DNA of 64,000 bases, taken from Pontibacter litorisediminis (GTDB taxonomy: Bacteria; Bacteroidota; Bacteroidia; Cytophagales; Hymenobacteraceae). The position numbers and the translations under genes were made by a program. Position 1 is the first letter of the stretch. Every line of letters begins with the position of its first letter. The notes beneath the pieces are model-generated. The model searched no databases and was not told the origin of the DNA. It saw only the letters and a list, made by a program, of their open reading frames with translations. This document shows, in pieces, positions 42,158-51,642 of the stretch. The stretch is taken from the NCBI RefSeq assembly GCF_029360645.1, contig NZ_JARDUA010000005.1, positions 1 through 64,000 of the forward strand, read 5' to 3'.

Positions 42158-44470
42158 ATGCGCCAACGCCCTACTGCCTTTGCCCTCCTGCTGCTGCTTG
42201 CGCTCCTAGGGCTCTCCCTGCTGAGCCTGTGGCTGCTGATGCCGCCTGCCCCGCTGCCTGCCACGGCGCCGGCCACGGAGTTTTCGGCGGAGCGGGCCAT
42301 GGTGCATGTGCGGCAGGTAGCGCAGGAGCCACATGCCATGGGCACCCAAGCCCACGCCGCGGTAAGGAACTACCTGCAGCGGCAACTGCAGGAGTTGGGG
42401 CTGGAGCCACAGGTGCAGGAGGCGACGGTGGCTGGCAACGAGGGCACAACTGTGGGCCATGTCTATAACCTGCTGGGGCGGCTGCAGGGCACCGGCCAAA
42501 GCGGCAAAGCTATACTGCTGATGGCCCATTACGACTCGCAGCCTAACGCCCGGGGTGCCGGCGATGATGCCGCCGGGGTAGCCGCCATCCTAGAGACTAT
42601 CCGTGCCCTGAAGCAGGGCGAGCCACTGCAGCACGATGTGCTGGTGCTGCTTACTGACGGTGAAGAGTACGGGCTGTATGGGGCCAGTGCTTTTCTGAGG
42701 CACCCCTGGGCAAAAGAGGTGGCGCTGGTGCTGAACCTGGAGGCCCGCGGCAACAGTGGCCCGAGCATGACTTTTGAGATGAGCCCGCAGAACGGCTGGG
42801 TAGCCAGGCAGTACGCCCAGGCCGCGTCATACCCTTTCTTCAGCTCGCTTGCCTACGAAATCTACAGCCGCATGCCTAACGATACCGACTTTACGGTGCT
42901 GCAGGCTGCCGGCTACAGTGGCCTGAATGCTGCCTTCATAGACGGCTTTGTGAACTACCACCGCATCACCGACTCACCGGAGAACCTGAGCCGGCGCAGC
43001 CTGCAGCACCACGGCAGCAACCTGCTGGCCCTTACCCGCCACTTCGGCCATACTTCGCTGGAGCAGACAAAATCGCCGGATCGGGTGTTCTTCAACGCGA
43101 TCGGCAGCTGGGTGGTAAACTACAAGGCCAACCTAAACCTGCTTTGGATGGCCCTGGCTACGCTGCTGTTGTTTGTGACGGTGCGGGTGGCGCTGCAGCA
43201 GGGGGCCGCGAAGGGGCGTGGTATTGTGATGGGCGTGGTGGTGTACCTGCTGTTGCTGGTATTAATCACGGCCCTCTTTTACCCCTTGAACGAGTTGGTG
43301 CTGGCACAGCTGCCGCTGCCGCGCAGGCAAAACGGGCTGTTTGGCGCGAATCTGTTTTTTGCGGCGTATGTGTTGCTGGCATTGGGGCTTTTTTTGCTGC
43401 TATGCAGGCTGGCGCTGCGCTGGATGCGAGTGGCCTCGCTGCTGCTGGGCGTGTTTTTGCTGCAATTCATACTTTTGGCGGCTGTGTACCTGGTGGCGCC
43501 CAATGGGGCTTACCTCTTCCTGTTTCCGCTGCTCTTCGGGCTTGGGGGGGCGCTGGCGCTGCTGCTGATGGGCTGGCAAGGGCACTATGCGCTGAAGCCG
43601 AAGTTCGCGCTGGTGCTGCTGCTTGCCGCTTTGCCGGCCATATTCCTGGTGCTGCCCATTGCGCAGGCTGTTTTTACGGCTTTCTCGCTGCAGTTGCCTT
43701 ATGCACTGGTGTTGCTGGTGCTACTTATAGCCGGCTTGCTGCTGCCGTTGCTGGTGTTTATAGCGCGTGCCCTGCGCCTGAAAAGTATACCGTTGCTCTC
43801 GCTGCTGCTCCTGTTGAGCGGGGTGGGGCTCCTGGTGCTGGCCATTGCCGGGGAGAGACCTTCTGCTGAGAAGCCGCTGCCGAGCCACGTCAGCTATTAC
43901 CTGAACGCCGACACCGGCCAGGCCTGGTGGGCCTCCCGGTTCCATACCCTTGATGAATGGAACCAGCAGTTCTTTAGCAGCCCTACCACAGCGCCCCTAA
44001 AGGAGATGTATCCGCATGCTTCCATCCAATACCTGAAAAATGAGGCGGAGGAGGTGGCGCTACCTGCTCCGGTGGCTAAGGTGTTGCAGGACTCTGTACG
44101 TGGCGGTGAGCGTATGCTTCGCCTGCACCTGAGCTCGCCGCGTGGGGCTGCCCATCTGGAGCTGGCGCTGCAGCCAGAAGATGCCGGGGCGATACGAAGT
44201 ATAAAGCTGGCGGGGGAGGAGCTGCCGCTGCAGCCGATAAAGACAACAGCGGGGGGCGTTTACTTTACCCGTTTCCATGGCCTGCCCGCAAGTAAGGCAA
44301 CAGTCCTGGAGGTACGCCTCCGCCCCGGGGCAGGCCTTACGCTGCATCTCCTCGACCAGAGCATTGGCCTGCCACAGGAGCTGGTCTCAGAACCGCGCCC
44401 GGCGCACATCATCCCCGAGTTGGGCCGAGACAGCAACCTGACGGTGGTGCGGAAAAGTTATACGTTCTGA
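42158..44470 (+). CDS. Membrane-bound M28-family metallopeptidase
   Basis: 770 residues. An N-terminal anchor (about 7-28) precedes the M28 catalytic domain: zinc ligands His124 and Asp137 in LMAHYDSQPNARGAGDDAAG, the catalytic Glu in LTDGEEYGLYG and further ligands in LNLEARG, MPNDTDF and YHRITDSPENL. Residues about 320-570 form eight or so membrane helices, followed by a soluble C-terminal domain. This layout is like the ER/vacuolar M28 membrane peptidases of eukaryotes. It probably trims amino-terminal residues outside the cytoplasm; the substrate is unknown. Confidence 0.9.
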   Translation: MRQRPTAFALLLLLALLGLSLLSLWLLMPPAPLPATAPATEFSAERAMVHVRQVAQEPHAMGTQAHAAVRNYLQRQLQELGLEPQVQEATVAGNEGTTVGHVYNLLGRLQGTGQSGKAILLMAHYDSQPNARGAGDDAAGVAAILETIRALKQGEPLQHDVLVLLTDGEEYGLYGASAFLRHPWAKEVALVLNLEARGNSGPSMTFEMSPQNGWVARQYAQAASYPFFSSLAYEIYSRMPNDTDFTVLQAAGYSGLNAAFIDGFVNYHRITDSPENLSRRSLQHHGSNLLALTRHFGHTSLEQTKSPDRVFFNAIGSWVVNYKANLNLLWMALATLLLFVTVRVALQQGAAKGRGIVMGVVVYLLLLVLITALFYPLNELVLAQLPLPRRQNGLFGANLFFAAYVLLALGLFLLLCRLALRWMRVASLLLGVFLLQFILLAAVYLVAPNGAYLFLFPLLFGLGGALALLLMGWQGHYALKPKFALVLLLAALPAIFLVLPIAQAVFTAFSLQLPYALVLLVLLIAGLLLPLLVFIARALRLKSIPLLSLLLLLSGVGLLVLAIAGERPSAEKPLPSHVSYYLNADTGQAWWASRFHTLDEWNQQFFSSPTTAPLKEMYPHASIQYLKNEAEEVALPAPVAKVLQDSVRGGERMLRLHLSSPRGAAHLELALQPEDAGAIRSIKLAGEELPLQPIKTTAGGVYFTRFHGLPASKATVLEVRLRPGAGLTLHLLDQSIGLPQELVSEPRPAHIIPELGRDSNLTVVRKSYTF

Positions 44471-44594
44471 TGCCTCACTGGTAATTGATATAGCCAGATT
44501 TATACTTTATGATGAATCTTAACATCCGTTAAACCAAAGGGGTAGCGTGTGTAGTATAGGGTATAACAACCGAGAATATGCTACCAGACACCAC

Positions 44595-45158
44595 ATGTTT
44601 TTAGATAAGATCATCACCTTTGCCCTTGCCGCCATTTTTCTAATAGCCTTGTCCTGCGAGGGGCCCGCTTCCGAAGAGTCCACAGCCCAGGAAGTCCCCC
44701 GAAAGAAGACCCTGCAACACGAGCCCGCTTTCTGGGACTACGCCGCCAGCAGCAACATGCTGCAGGTGGCGGTAGCCAGCGTGGCCGCCGAGCAGGGCGC
44801 CGCAGCGCACACCAGAAGTATAGCTGCCGATGCCCTAGCCTTTCACCGGCAGGCGCTGAAGCGACTGCAGCAGCTGGCACAGCGGCACGAGCACATACAG
44901 CTGCCCGACAGCCTGGGCGGTGCCGACATGGGACTGGTATCGGAATTTAAGTTATTGCAGGGGGAGGAGCTGGACACGCGCTTTAGGGACTTTGTGATGA
45001 GCACCCACAACGCCCAGCTGGACAGGTATGAGGAAGCGCTGCTGAAAGCAGATGACAAAGAGACCCGTGAGTGGTTGATGGACATGCGCGCGCACCTGCG
45101 CGAGGAGATACACCTGATGGCAGCCGCAGACTCAGTGGCTGCAGTGCCAGAAAAGTAA
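44595..45158 (+). CDS. DUF4142 lipoprotein
   Basis: From the Met at 44595 the product is 187 residues with a lipobox (IALSC). The rest is an all-helical bundle typical of DUF4142 (FWDYAASSNMLQVAVASVAAEQG, and the FRDFVMSTHNAQLDRYEEAL helix). The family is ferritin-like in fold, but metal-ligand residues are not clear here. It lies after the M28 peptidase gene on the same strand and ends 11 bases from the opposing gene. Confidence 0.85.
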   Translation: MFLDKIITFALAAIFLIALSCEGPASEESTAQEVPRKKTLQHEPAFWDYAASSNMLQVAVASVAAEQGAAAHTRSIAADALAFHRQALKRLQQLAQRHEHIQLPDSLGGADMGLVSEFKLLQGEELDTRFRDFVMSTHNAQLDRYEEALLKADDKETREWLMDMRAHLREEIHLMAAADSVAAVPEK

Positions 45159-45169
45159 AGTATGGCGTT

Positions 45170-45829
45170 TTACTTCCAGAGCTCAGAGGCTTTGTGTGCC
45201 ATCCGGAAGAAAAGCTCACGCTCCAGCCCCGCTACCTGTCGTGCCTCGCACTCAGAGTAGCCGTTTTCCACCGCGTTCAGGTAATCGTAGTATAACTGGG
45301 CCAACTCCAGGGAGTCATCCTCAAAGCACTCCTTTAAATCCTCGGACGACTGCCTCTCCGGCTCAAACAGTTTGGAAGGGTACAGCTTGTCTAGCTGGTA
45401 AATGAGGTACTTCTGGCGCGTTTTGTTCTGCTTGCCGCCGAAAAGCTCTTCCAGGGGCAGGTCTTCGTCGTTCTCGTCCAGCGCCTCCAGATCGTCCTCT
45501 ACGGCCAGCGGCTCATACACAATAATATCGTGGCCGGTTAGCTCCAGGTACTCGTCAAACTTTTCTTTTATGGGGATAAGGGTGGGAGAGTCGTAAGGCT
45601 TGTCGAGCAGCTCGGCCATGTGCAGGGCTATCTCCTTGCCTTTGTCGCCGGCAGCAATCAGGATCTGGTTAAACTGACTGAAGTCGCAACCTAGGTACAC
45701 AAATTTATACTCATCGTCGAGCACCGTAAAGCACCAGAGCGTGATAAATTCCGTATCATCTATCACCACCGTGTCGATGTATAGTTCGTTGATTTGAACA
45801 TAACGTGGCGAATATTCCTGAGCATCCAT
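45170..45829 (-). CDS. Hypothetical cytoplasmic protein
   Basis: 219 residues, acidic, without signal or membrane segment. Visible features: a beta-rich start (INELYIDTVVIDDTEFITLWCF), an acidic stretch (EDDLEALDENDEDLPLEELF) and a helical end rich in Glu, Leu and Tyr. No family recognised. It is followed upstream by a 480-bp gap. Confidence 0.65.
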   Translation of the reverse strand: MDAQEYSPRYVQINELYIDTVVIDDTEFITLWCFTVLDDEYKFVYLGCDFSQFNQILIAAGDKGKEIALHMAELLDKPYDSPTLIPIKEKFDEYLELTGHDIIVYEPLAVEDDLEALDENDEDLPLEELFGGKQNKTRQKYLIYQLDKLYPSKLFEPERQSSEDLKECFEDDSLELAQLYYDYLNAVENGYSECEARQVAGLERELFFRMAHKASELWK

Positions 45830-46310
45830 GGCGTTAGGCTTTAAGGTTATGGTTGCGGCACAGTATAGGTACTATTACAGGGTATACGGAGTTTTGCCCC
45901 ACATGGCAAATAATATATATACAAATTTCAACGGACTGTCCGCCATTGTGCCAGCGCAGGTGGTAAAAGTCACTGTCCCAAAGAGGTAGCCTCATTCCGG
46001 CTTGCCCAGCTCCTGGATTTGCTAAACATGTATAACATGTTGGCAGCTATGCATTTACGTCCATGGTATCCACTTCGCGTACTATAGGCCGCGCCAGCAA
46101 CACAGCTAAGCCCACAAACCACAGGCAAAGAAATTATTTAGTGAAGGTGCTGTAATAGTAAGCCAGCTTCACCACCAACCTGCCCACTATGATATATAAG
46201 CTTCAATAAATATAGAAAAAAATAAGTATAAAACCAGACTTTCGGGGTTTATACGTAGTAGCCTGCCATGGGCCCATGAGGTGGCCTAAACAAGGAAGCC
46301 CGCAGGTGCT
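45830..46310. other. Intergenic gap without recognisable feature
   Basis: AT-rich in part, with short imperfect inverted repeats (for example near 46226-46255) but no frame of note, no tRNA, and neither of the repeat families found elsewhere. It lies between divergent-to-tandem minus-strand genes, so it may hold the promoter of the 45170-45829 gene. Confidence 0.6.
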
Positions 46311-47369
46311 TTAACGCCAGATGCGTTCTATAAACCGCTGCGCATTTCCGTAGGCCAGCTTCTGGAGCTGCTCCTTCGTAAACTGCTCCTGCAGTCGCCC
46401 CAGCACATAGGCATAGCTGCTGTTGGCCTGCGCATGCTCCGGGTAGTAAAACGGGTAGCGGCTCTGGTCCTGCTCGTCAGCAAAATAGAAGTAATCGGCC
46501 CCAAAACAAATGGCGTCTTCCGCACCTTGGTTAAAGCCGTACGCAATGTGTTGCAGCAGCGCCTCCGGGTCCTCGGTGTTCAGGAACTTGCGCAGGAAGT
46601 TCATGCCGATCAGGCCTTTGCGGCGGATAATCTCCTGCGTCAGCTCATCAGGCAGGTTACGTTCGTGCGGCCATACCGGCCGAAAGTTGGAGTGGCTGGC
46701 AATAACGGGGATGTCCAGTCGCTCAGTATCGATGTGGTTCAGGATATCGAAGGCCAGGGCATCGCTGGTGTGGGAGAGGTCTACGGCAATGCGGCGGCCA
46801 TGCAGGTAGTCGAGCAGCATGCGGCCATCGGTGGTAATGCCATGGGTGGGAGCGGAGAAGTTGCCGCCGCCGAAGCGGTTAGCGGTATGGTGGGTAAAGC
46901 TGATGTAGAGGATGCGTCCGCATACTTCAATCATCTTCTCCAGGCGTTTGAACCCTTCCTCCAGCGGTTCATCCTCCTCGCAGAAACCGGCAGCGTTCTC
47001 TATGGAAGCCACCATGCCGGTGCTTCCTTGCCGTTGCATAGCCTGCTGCAGCTGTGGCACATCGGTTATGGCTGTCAGGCAGTTTTCGGCATCGGCCAGC
47101 TGGCGGAACATGTCGCGCTGCAACGCCGCGTAGCGGGTGCTTCCGGGGCCGGTGGCCGAGTAAATGGCCATTACCTGCAGCCGCACGTTGCCCTCCACCA
47201 AGGCAGGTGCCGCGCATCCTATTTCCTTTATGTGGTTCATGTCGGAGTTGGGCACATCGGTCAGGTATACCAGTAAGTCGCAGTGCAGGTCTATTATGGG
47301 CAGGCGGTTAGCGGGTGTCGGCATCATGGGCTGTGGTTTAAAGCCCCAAGATAAGGCAAAAAAGCGCAT
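46311..47369 (-). CDS. Membrane dipeptidase (peptidase M19) family protein
   Basis: 352 residues from 47369, or 338 from the Met at 47327, which sits closer to the domain. The M19 metal sites are visible: IDLHCDLL (His and Asp), a Glu in VASIENAAGF, and two histidines in VDLSHTSD and VIASHSNFRPV. These enzymes hydrolyse dipeptides, often including D-amino-acid ones, with two zinc ions. There is no signal peptide, so a cytoplasmic role is likely, in peptide or peptidoglycan-fragment turnover. Confidence 0.92.
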   Translation of the reverse strand: MRFFALSWGFKPQPMMPTPANRLPIIDLHCDLLVYLTDVPNSDMNHIKEIGCAAPALVEGNVRLQVMAIYSATGPGSTRYAALQRDMFRQLADAENCLTAITDVPQLQQAMQRQGSTGMVASIENAAGFCEEDEPLEEGFKRLEKMIEVCGRILYISFTHHTANRFGGGNFSAPTHGITTDGRMLLDYLHGRRIAVDLSHTSDALAFDILNHIDTERLDIPVIASHSNFRPVWPHERNLPDELTQEIIRRKGLIGMNFLRKFLNTEDPEALLQHIAYGFNQGAEDAICFGADYFYFADEQDQSRYPFYYPEHAQANSSYAYVLGRLQEQFTKEQLQKLAYGNAQRFIERIWR

Positions 47370-47433
47370 TTAAGCTACACCAAGTATGGCTTATTAAGCT
47401 GGAGGAGAGGCCAGAGAGGCTCTGTGAGGCTAG

Positions 47434-47994
47434 CTACAGCTGGCTGGTGAAGCGGGTTTCTTCCATGCGTGCAATTCCCTCAGTCATCCAGCAGTCTTTG
47501 TAAGTGCCTTTGCGCTGCTTGGTCAGGATGAACATAAAGGCTTCCTGCTGCCCGTCTGCGGTTTCGATCACCACCAGCTGGTACGCATGTTTACCGGATA
47601 CTACCAGTTGTCCTGTTTTGTAACTTTTAAAGTTTAGGATTGGACGATATGCAGGCTCGCGGACCATCAGGCGGAAGTGCCGGAGCGGTCCCAAGTAAGC
47701 CCTGTTGGAGGGTGAGGAGAAATTGAACAGCGTGATTACGCCGCTATCGGCGGGGTCGTTCTGCTGTAGGGCATGGAGCTGTATGCTGATCACCTGTCGC
47801 GGCGAAAGCGCCTTATCAGGCTTCAGGTAGGTCCATTTAGAGGTATGGGTTATGTCGGGGCTAGCCGAAGTATAGGAGGCGTAGTGGTGCTCATCGGCAG
47901 TGGGCATGGCCGGAAACTGCATCCAGAACATTACGAGCAGTAACACGCCAATGGCAAGCATGATTTTGTCGAATATGTTATCTGGCAGCTTCAT
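47434..47994 (-). CDS. DUF4864-like anchored protein
   Basis: 186 residues with an N-terminal membrane anchor (about 9-26). The rest resembles DUF4864: a helix ISIQLHALQQNDPADSGV, then LFNFSSPSNRAYLGPLRHF, then a set of strands and GTYKDCWMTEGI near the C-terminus. The DUF4864 call is from the SIQLHALQQND...FNFSSPSNR...GPL pattern and is moderately certain. Probably periplasm-facing. Confidence 0.65.
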   Translation of the reverse strand: MKLPDNIFDKIMLAIGVLLLVMFWMQFPAMPTADEHHYASYTSASPDITHTSKWTYLKPDKALSPRQVISIQLHALQQNDPADSGVITLFNFSSPSNRAYLGPLRHFRLMVREPAYRPILNFKSYKTGQLVVSGKHAYQLVVIETADGQQEAFMFILTKQRKGTYKDCWMTEGIARMEETRFTSQL

Positions 47995-48132
47995 GTAAAT
48001 ATGTACTTTATTTAGGCAGGGATTGTTGTGAAAGAACAGGCTTTTGGGGTAAACGGGTGCCTGTGGCCTGCCAATGTTTCAAAAACCTGTAACAAAGGAT
48101 AGCGTCTCCGTATATTCTTTCAGCGACATATC

Positions 48133-48930
48133 ATGAAAAAATACATCCTGACAGACAAAGTCCGAGCAGCCACCAGTTGGGTGCTACACCAGCCGGTGGT
48201 GGTGCGCCTGCGGCAGCGCTACCCGAGGCTTACCTCCTTTGTGGCCAACCGTTTTGATACTAGTTACTTTGTTGGCCTACCGCTGACGCTGGTGGTGCTG
48301 GCTTGCCTAGTGAACATGATGCTGCTCTCGAACCTGACCGAAAGCGTGATGGAAGCCGAGTGGGTGGTGCAGGTGGATAAGAAAATCAACACCCTGCTTT
48401 ACGGCATCCGCACCGACGGGCTTAGCCAGTTCCTCTACACGGTTACCTGGCTCGGAGATCAGCAGGCCGTGTTCGGGCTGGGCGGCGTGGTTACAGCGTA
48501 CCTGCTGCTGCGCAGAAAATGGCTGTACATCCTTGCCTTTTGGCTGGCCATGGGCGGGCTGGGGCTCTCGGTCAGGTATGGCAAGACGATCATCTCCCGC
48601 AGCCGCCCCTCGCAGGACATGGCCTACTATGCGGTTGAGCATTTTTCCTTCCCGAGCGGGCATGCCACCACGGCCATGGTGCTGGTGGGCATGCTGGTGT
48701 ACTTTCTCTACCGCCACCAAGAGCGGAAATGGCTGCGGTACCTGCTGTTGGTCCTAGGCGCCATCCTTATTGCCCTGGTGGGCTTCAGCAGAATGTACCT
48801 GGGGGTGCATTATCTCTCAGACGTGCTGGCGGGCTTCCTGCTCGGCATCCTATGGCTGCTAGTGGGTATCAGCCTGGTGGAGGTGCTGGATTACCGCAGG
48901 AAGCGCTACAACAACCTGCACCGCCTGTAG
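48133..48930 (+). CDS. PAP2-family phosphatase
   Basis: 265 residues with six or so membrane helices. The three PAP2 motifs are complete: YGKTIISRSRP, PSGHATT and SRMYLGVHYLSDV with the catalytic His. These enzymes remove phosphate from phosphatidic acid, undecaprenyl diphosphate or related lipids on the outer face of the membrane. A start is 10-20 bases after a short AT-rich stretch. The following zinc phospholipase C gene begins 38 bases later on the same strand, so the two could act on membrane lipids together. Confidence 0.92.
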   Translation: MKKYILTDKVRAATSWVLHQPVVVRLRQRYPRLTSFVANRFDTSYFVGLPLTLVVLACLVNMMLLSNLTESVMEAEWVVQVDKKINTLLYGIRTDGLSQFLYTVTWLGDQQAVFGLGGVVTAYLLLRRKWLYILAFWLAMGGLGLSVRYGKTIISRSRPSQDMAYYAVEHFSFPSGHATTAMVLVGMLVYFLYRHQERKWLRYLLLVLGAILIALVGFSRMYLGVHYLSDVLAGFLLGILWLLVGISLVEVLDYRRKRYNNLHRL

Positions 48931-48968
48931 ACAGCACGTTTGGCCTCCAATTACGTAACGTCACAAGT

Positions 48969-50240
48969 ATGAAGCATAATCTATATAGAGGAGCGCTGTG
49001 CCTCACCCTGCTGGCGCTCACGCTGCTGCCGGTAAAGCCTGTGCAGGCCTATGGCGTACTGACGCACCAGGCGGTGATAGACGCTTGCTGGGAACCCAGC
49101 CTGAAACCCCTGTTGCTGAAGCGCTACCCCCACGCCACAGAAGCGGAGCTACGAAAAGCGCATGCCCATGCCTACGGCGGGTCTATTGTGCAGGACATGG
49201 GGTACTACCCTTTCGGCAATACCTTCTTTACCGACCTTACTCACTACGTACGCAGCGGCGATTTTGTGGAAAGCCTCGTGCGCCATGCCGGCAACATCGA
49301 GGAATTAGGCTTTGCGCTGGGTGCCATGGCTCACTTCAACGCCGACATTTACGGGCACCCCATAGGTACCAACAGGGCTGTGCCGCTGGTATACCCCAAG
49401 GTGCGGCAGGAGCTTGGCGATACGGTAACTTATGCCGATGACGCCATCTCGCATATCAAGACAGAGTTTGGCTTTGACGTGCTGCAGGTGGCGCGGGGTA
49501 ACTATGCCCCTGAGGCGTACCAGGAGTTTATCGGGTTTGAGGTATCGCAGGAGCTGCTGGAGAAAGCCTTTCTGGAGACATACGGGCTGGAGCTAAACAA
49601 GGTGTTCACCAGCTTAAAGCTCGCCATTGGCAGCTACCGCTACACCATCAGGGGGCTGTTCCCGGAACTGACGAAAGCGGCCTGGCAGGCTAAGAAGAGC
49701 GAGATACAGGAGGCGCAGCCGGGGGTGACGAGGAAACAGTTCATGTACCGTATGAGCCGGGCCAGCTTTCATGCACAGTGGGGGCAGGAGTATGAGCGGC
49801 CGCACTTCTTTGCCCGCGCCGTGGCCTGGGTCATCAAGGTTTTGCCGAAGGTTGGCCCCTTGCGCCCGCTGGCCTTTGTGCCGCCCACGCCTGAGGCTGA
49901 GGAGCTATACTTCAAGAGCTTTAACGTTACCGTAGACAAGTATGGCGCGATGGTGCAGCAGTTGGGGCAGCAATCCGCCAGGCTACAGAACCTGCAGCTC
50001 GACACAGGTGAGCCTACCCGCCCCGGCTCCTATTCCCTCACCGATGAAACGTATGCCGAGCTGTTGGAAAAGCTCGCCAAGGCAGAGTTCAGGCAAGCCG
50101 ACCGGCAACTGCAGCAGCACCTGCTGCAGTATTTCGATAAGGCAGAAAGCCCGGATGGCGGCGACCGGGATGCTCTGAAGGAATGGGAGAGAACCCAGGA
50201 ACACCTGGTGCAACTGAGGCAGCTGCATGCGGGGCAATAG
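48969..50240 (+). CDS. Secreted zinc-dependent phospholipase C-like protein
   Basis: Start at 48969 gives 423 residues with a signal peptide ending PVQAYG. The first mature residues, YGVLTHQAVIDACW, resemble the N-terminal Trp/Gly-His zinc motif of the phospholipase C/P1 nuclease fold; later histidines lie in HAHAYGG, LTHYVR, MAHFNADIYGHPIG and similar. The family hydrolyses phospholipid or phosphodiester bonds; activity is inferred. The C-terminal 100 residues are helical and polar. It follows the PAP2 gene by 38 bp. Confidence 0.85.
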   Translation: MKHNLYRGALCLTLLALTLLPVKPVQAYGVLTHQAVIDACWEPSLKPLLLKRYPHATEAELRKAHAHAYGGSIVQDMGYYPFGNTFFTDLTHYVRSGDFVESLVRHAGNIEELGFALGAMAHFNADIYGHPIGTNRAVPLVYPKVRQELGDTVTYADDAISHIKTEFGFDVLQVARGNYAPEAYQEFIGFEVSQELLEKAFLETYGLELNKVFTSLKLAIGSYRYTIRGLFPELTKAAWQAKKSEIQEAQPGVTRKQFMYRMSRASFHAQWGQEYERPHFFARAVAWVIKVLPKVGPLRPLAFVPPTPEAEELYFKSFNVTVDKYGAMVQQLGQQSARLQNLQLDTGEPTRPGSYSLTDETYAELLEKLAKAEFRQADRQLQQHLLQYFDKAESPDGGDRDALKEWERTQEHLVQLRQLHAGQ

Positions 50241-50470
50241 CTGTTAAGAGGCAGCGTGTTTTTGTACTTGTTCGTGTAAGGAGTTTTACATTGAACAGGA
50301 GGCGCCAAATTTAAAGATAGCGCTGCATTGCGTTAAAAATATGCCTGTAAACGTAACTAAGCTCTGCGATTAACGATAAATATAGTTACGAGCCCAGGTT
50401 TAGCTGCGAGTTCTGTAGCTAAATCGGCTCATGTAAAATTGTATCATTTATAAATAGACGCATAAAGAAA

Positions 50471-50977
50471 ATGGAAACGAACAAGAATAATAACCCAACT
50501 TCGCAGAACCAGAGCCAGTCTAAGGCCAATACCAGTAACACAACATCAAGCAACACCTCGAGCAACATGCAGGGTAGCGCAAACCAAAGCCAGGGCAGCT
50601 CCTCTAAGAGCGGTAACAGCAGCCAGAACATGCAGGGCCGCAGCAACCAGCAGGCAACTACCGGTAAAGGCGGCATGAAGGATATACAGGATAAGCTAAG
50701 CCAGTTTGGCAGCACTGCCGCCACCAAGTTTAATAACCTTACTACCAAACAGAAAGCCATGGTAGGCGGAGCCGTGCTGGCGTTAGGGGCTGGCTGGATG
50801 GCCATGAGCCAGAAGAACAAAAACAAGATCAAGGGCCAAATCAGCTCTGCGGCCTCTTCGGCCAAAGATGCCATGCACAATGTGAACGCCAAGCAGCATA
50901 ACACCTCAGGCAGCTCCAAAAGCAACATGACTGCCAGCAGCTCAGGCTCATCAAGCACGAACGCCCGAGTAAAATAA
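50471..50977 (+). CDS. Asn/Ser/Gln-rich protein with one membrane segment
   Basis: 168 residues. The first 70 are almost only Asn, Ser, Gln, Thr, Gly and Lys, then comes an amphipathic helix (MKDIQDKLSQFGSTAATKF), one hydrophobic segment (MVGGAVLALGAGWMAM, about residues 98-113) and a Ser/Asn-rich tail. Its N-terminal region is like a low-complexity, possibly disordered, tail. No domain recognised. It has its own bidirectional terminator. Confidence 0.75.
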   Translation: METNKNNNPTSQNQSQSKANTSNTTSSNTSSNMQGSANQSQGSSSKSGNSSQNMQGRSNQQATTGKGGMKDIQDKLSQFGSTAATKFNNLTTKQKAMVGGAVLALGAGWMAMSQKNKNKIKGQISSAASSAKDAMHNVNAKQHNTSGSSKSNMTASSSGSSSTNARVK

Positions 50978-51000
50978 GTTAAGGCAAATGCCTGCAAGAG

Positions 51001-51031
51001 AAAAGCCGGACCTGGATGGTCCGGCTTTTTT
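51001..51031. terminator. Bidirectional terminator between 50471 gene and msrA
   Basis: 12-bp arms AAAAGCCGGACC and GGTCCGGCTTTT with a 5-base loop and a T-run on the plus strand. Confidence 0.88.
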
Positions 51032-51050
51032 ATGCCCATACGGCAAATTG

Positions 51051-51551
51051 CTAACTGGTGCGGCAGCTGGCTTCACCCCGCTTCAACAGGTACTGCTGGT
51101 GGTACTCCTCGGCAGGATAAAAGGTGTCTGCAGGCACGATCTCAGTCATGATCTGGCGCCCGCTAAACTCCGGTGACTGCTGCCAGTTCTCCTTAGTGGT
51201 TTCGGCCATCAGGCGCTGCTCGTTGTTGTGGAAAAAAACCGCCGAGCGGTACTGAGAGCCCACATCCGGCCCCTGCCGGTGAAACTGCGTGGGGTCGTGC
51301 GCCTGCCAGAACACCTGCAGCAGTTGGTCGTAACTTACCTGCAGCGGGTCGAAGGTTACCTGCACCACCTCGGCGTGGCCGGTGCGGTCGGAGCAGACAT
51401 CCTGGTAGGTAGGGTTAGCTACATGGCCACCCATGTAGCCCACCTCCGTGTCTACCACGCCGGGTGTGTTCCGGAAGGCAACTTCCACACCCCAGAAGCA
51501 TCCTGCGCCAAAGGTGGCTTTCTCTAGATTCCTGTTTTCTGATGATTGCAT
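51051..51551 (-). CDS. msrA: Peptide methionine sulfoxide reductase MsrA
   Basis: 166 residues. The catalytic motif GAGCFWG with Cys18 lies near the N-terminus, followed by [23 protein letters not shown] and [16 protein letters not shown], which are diagnostic. The enzyme reduces the S-form of methionine sulfoxide in oxidised proteins. There is no signal peptide, so it acts in the cytoplasm. The C-terminal CRTS carries a possible resolving Cys. Confidence 0.96.
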   Translation of the reverse strand: MQSSENRNLEKATFGAGCFWGVEVAFRNTPGVVDTEVGYMGGHVANPTYQDVCSDRTGHAEVVQVTFDPLQVSYDQLLQVFWQAHDPTQFHRQGPDVGSQYRSAVFFHNNEQRLMAETTKENWQQSPEFSGRQIMTEIVPADTFYPAEEYHQQYLLKRGEASCRTS

Positions 51552-51642
51552 AGTCTTACATATGTATAAAACCCGTGGGCGGGTGCGTTACTACAGGGGC
51601 GGCACTCGTAAAAGTGCCGTATACACTCCTTAAAACCGTAAA

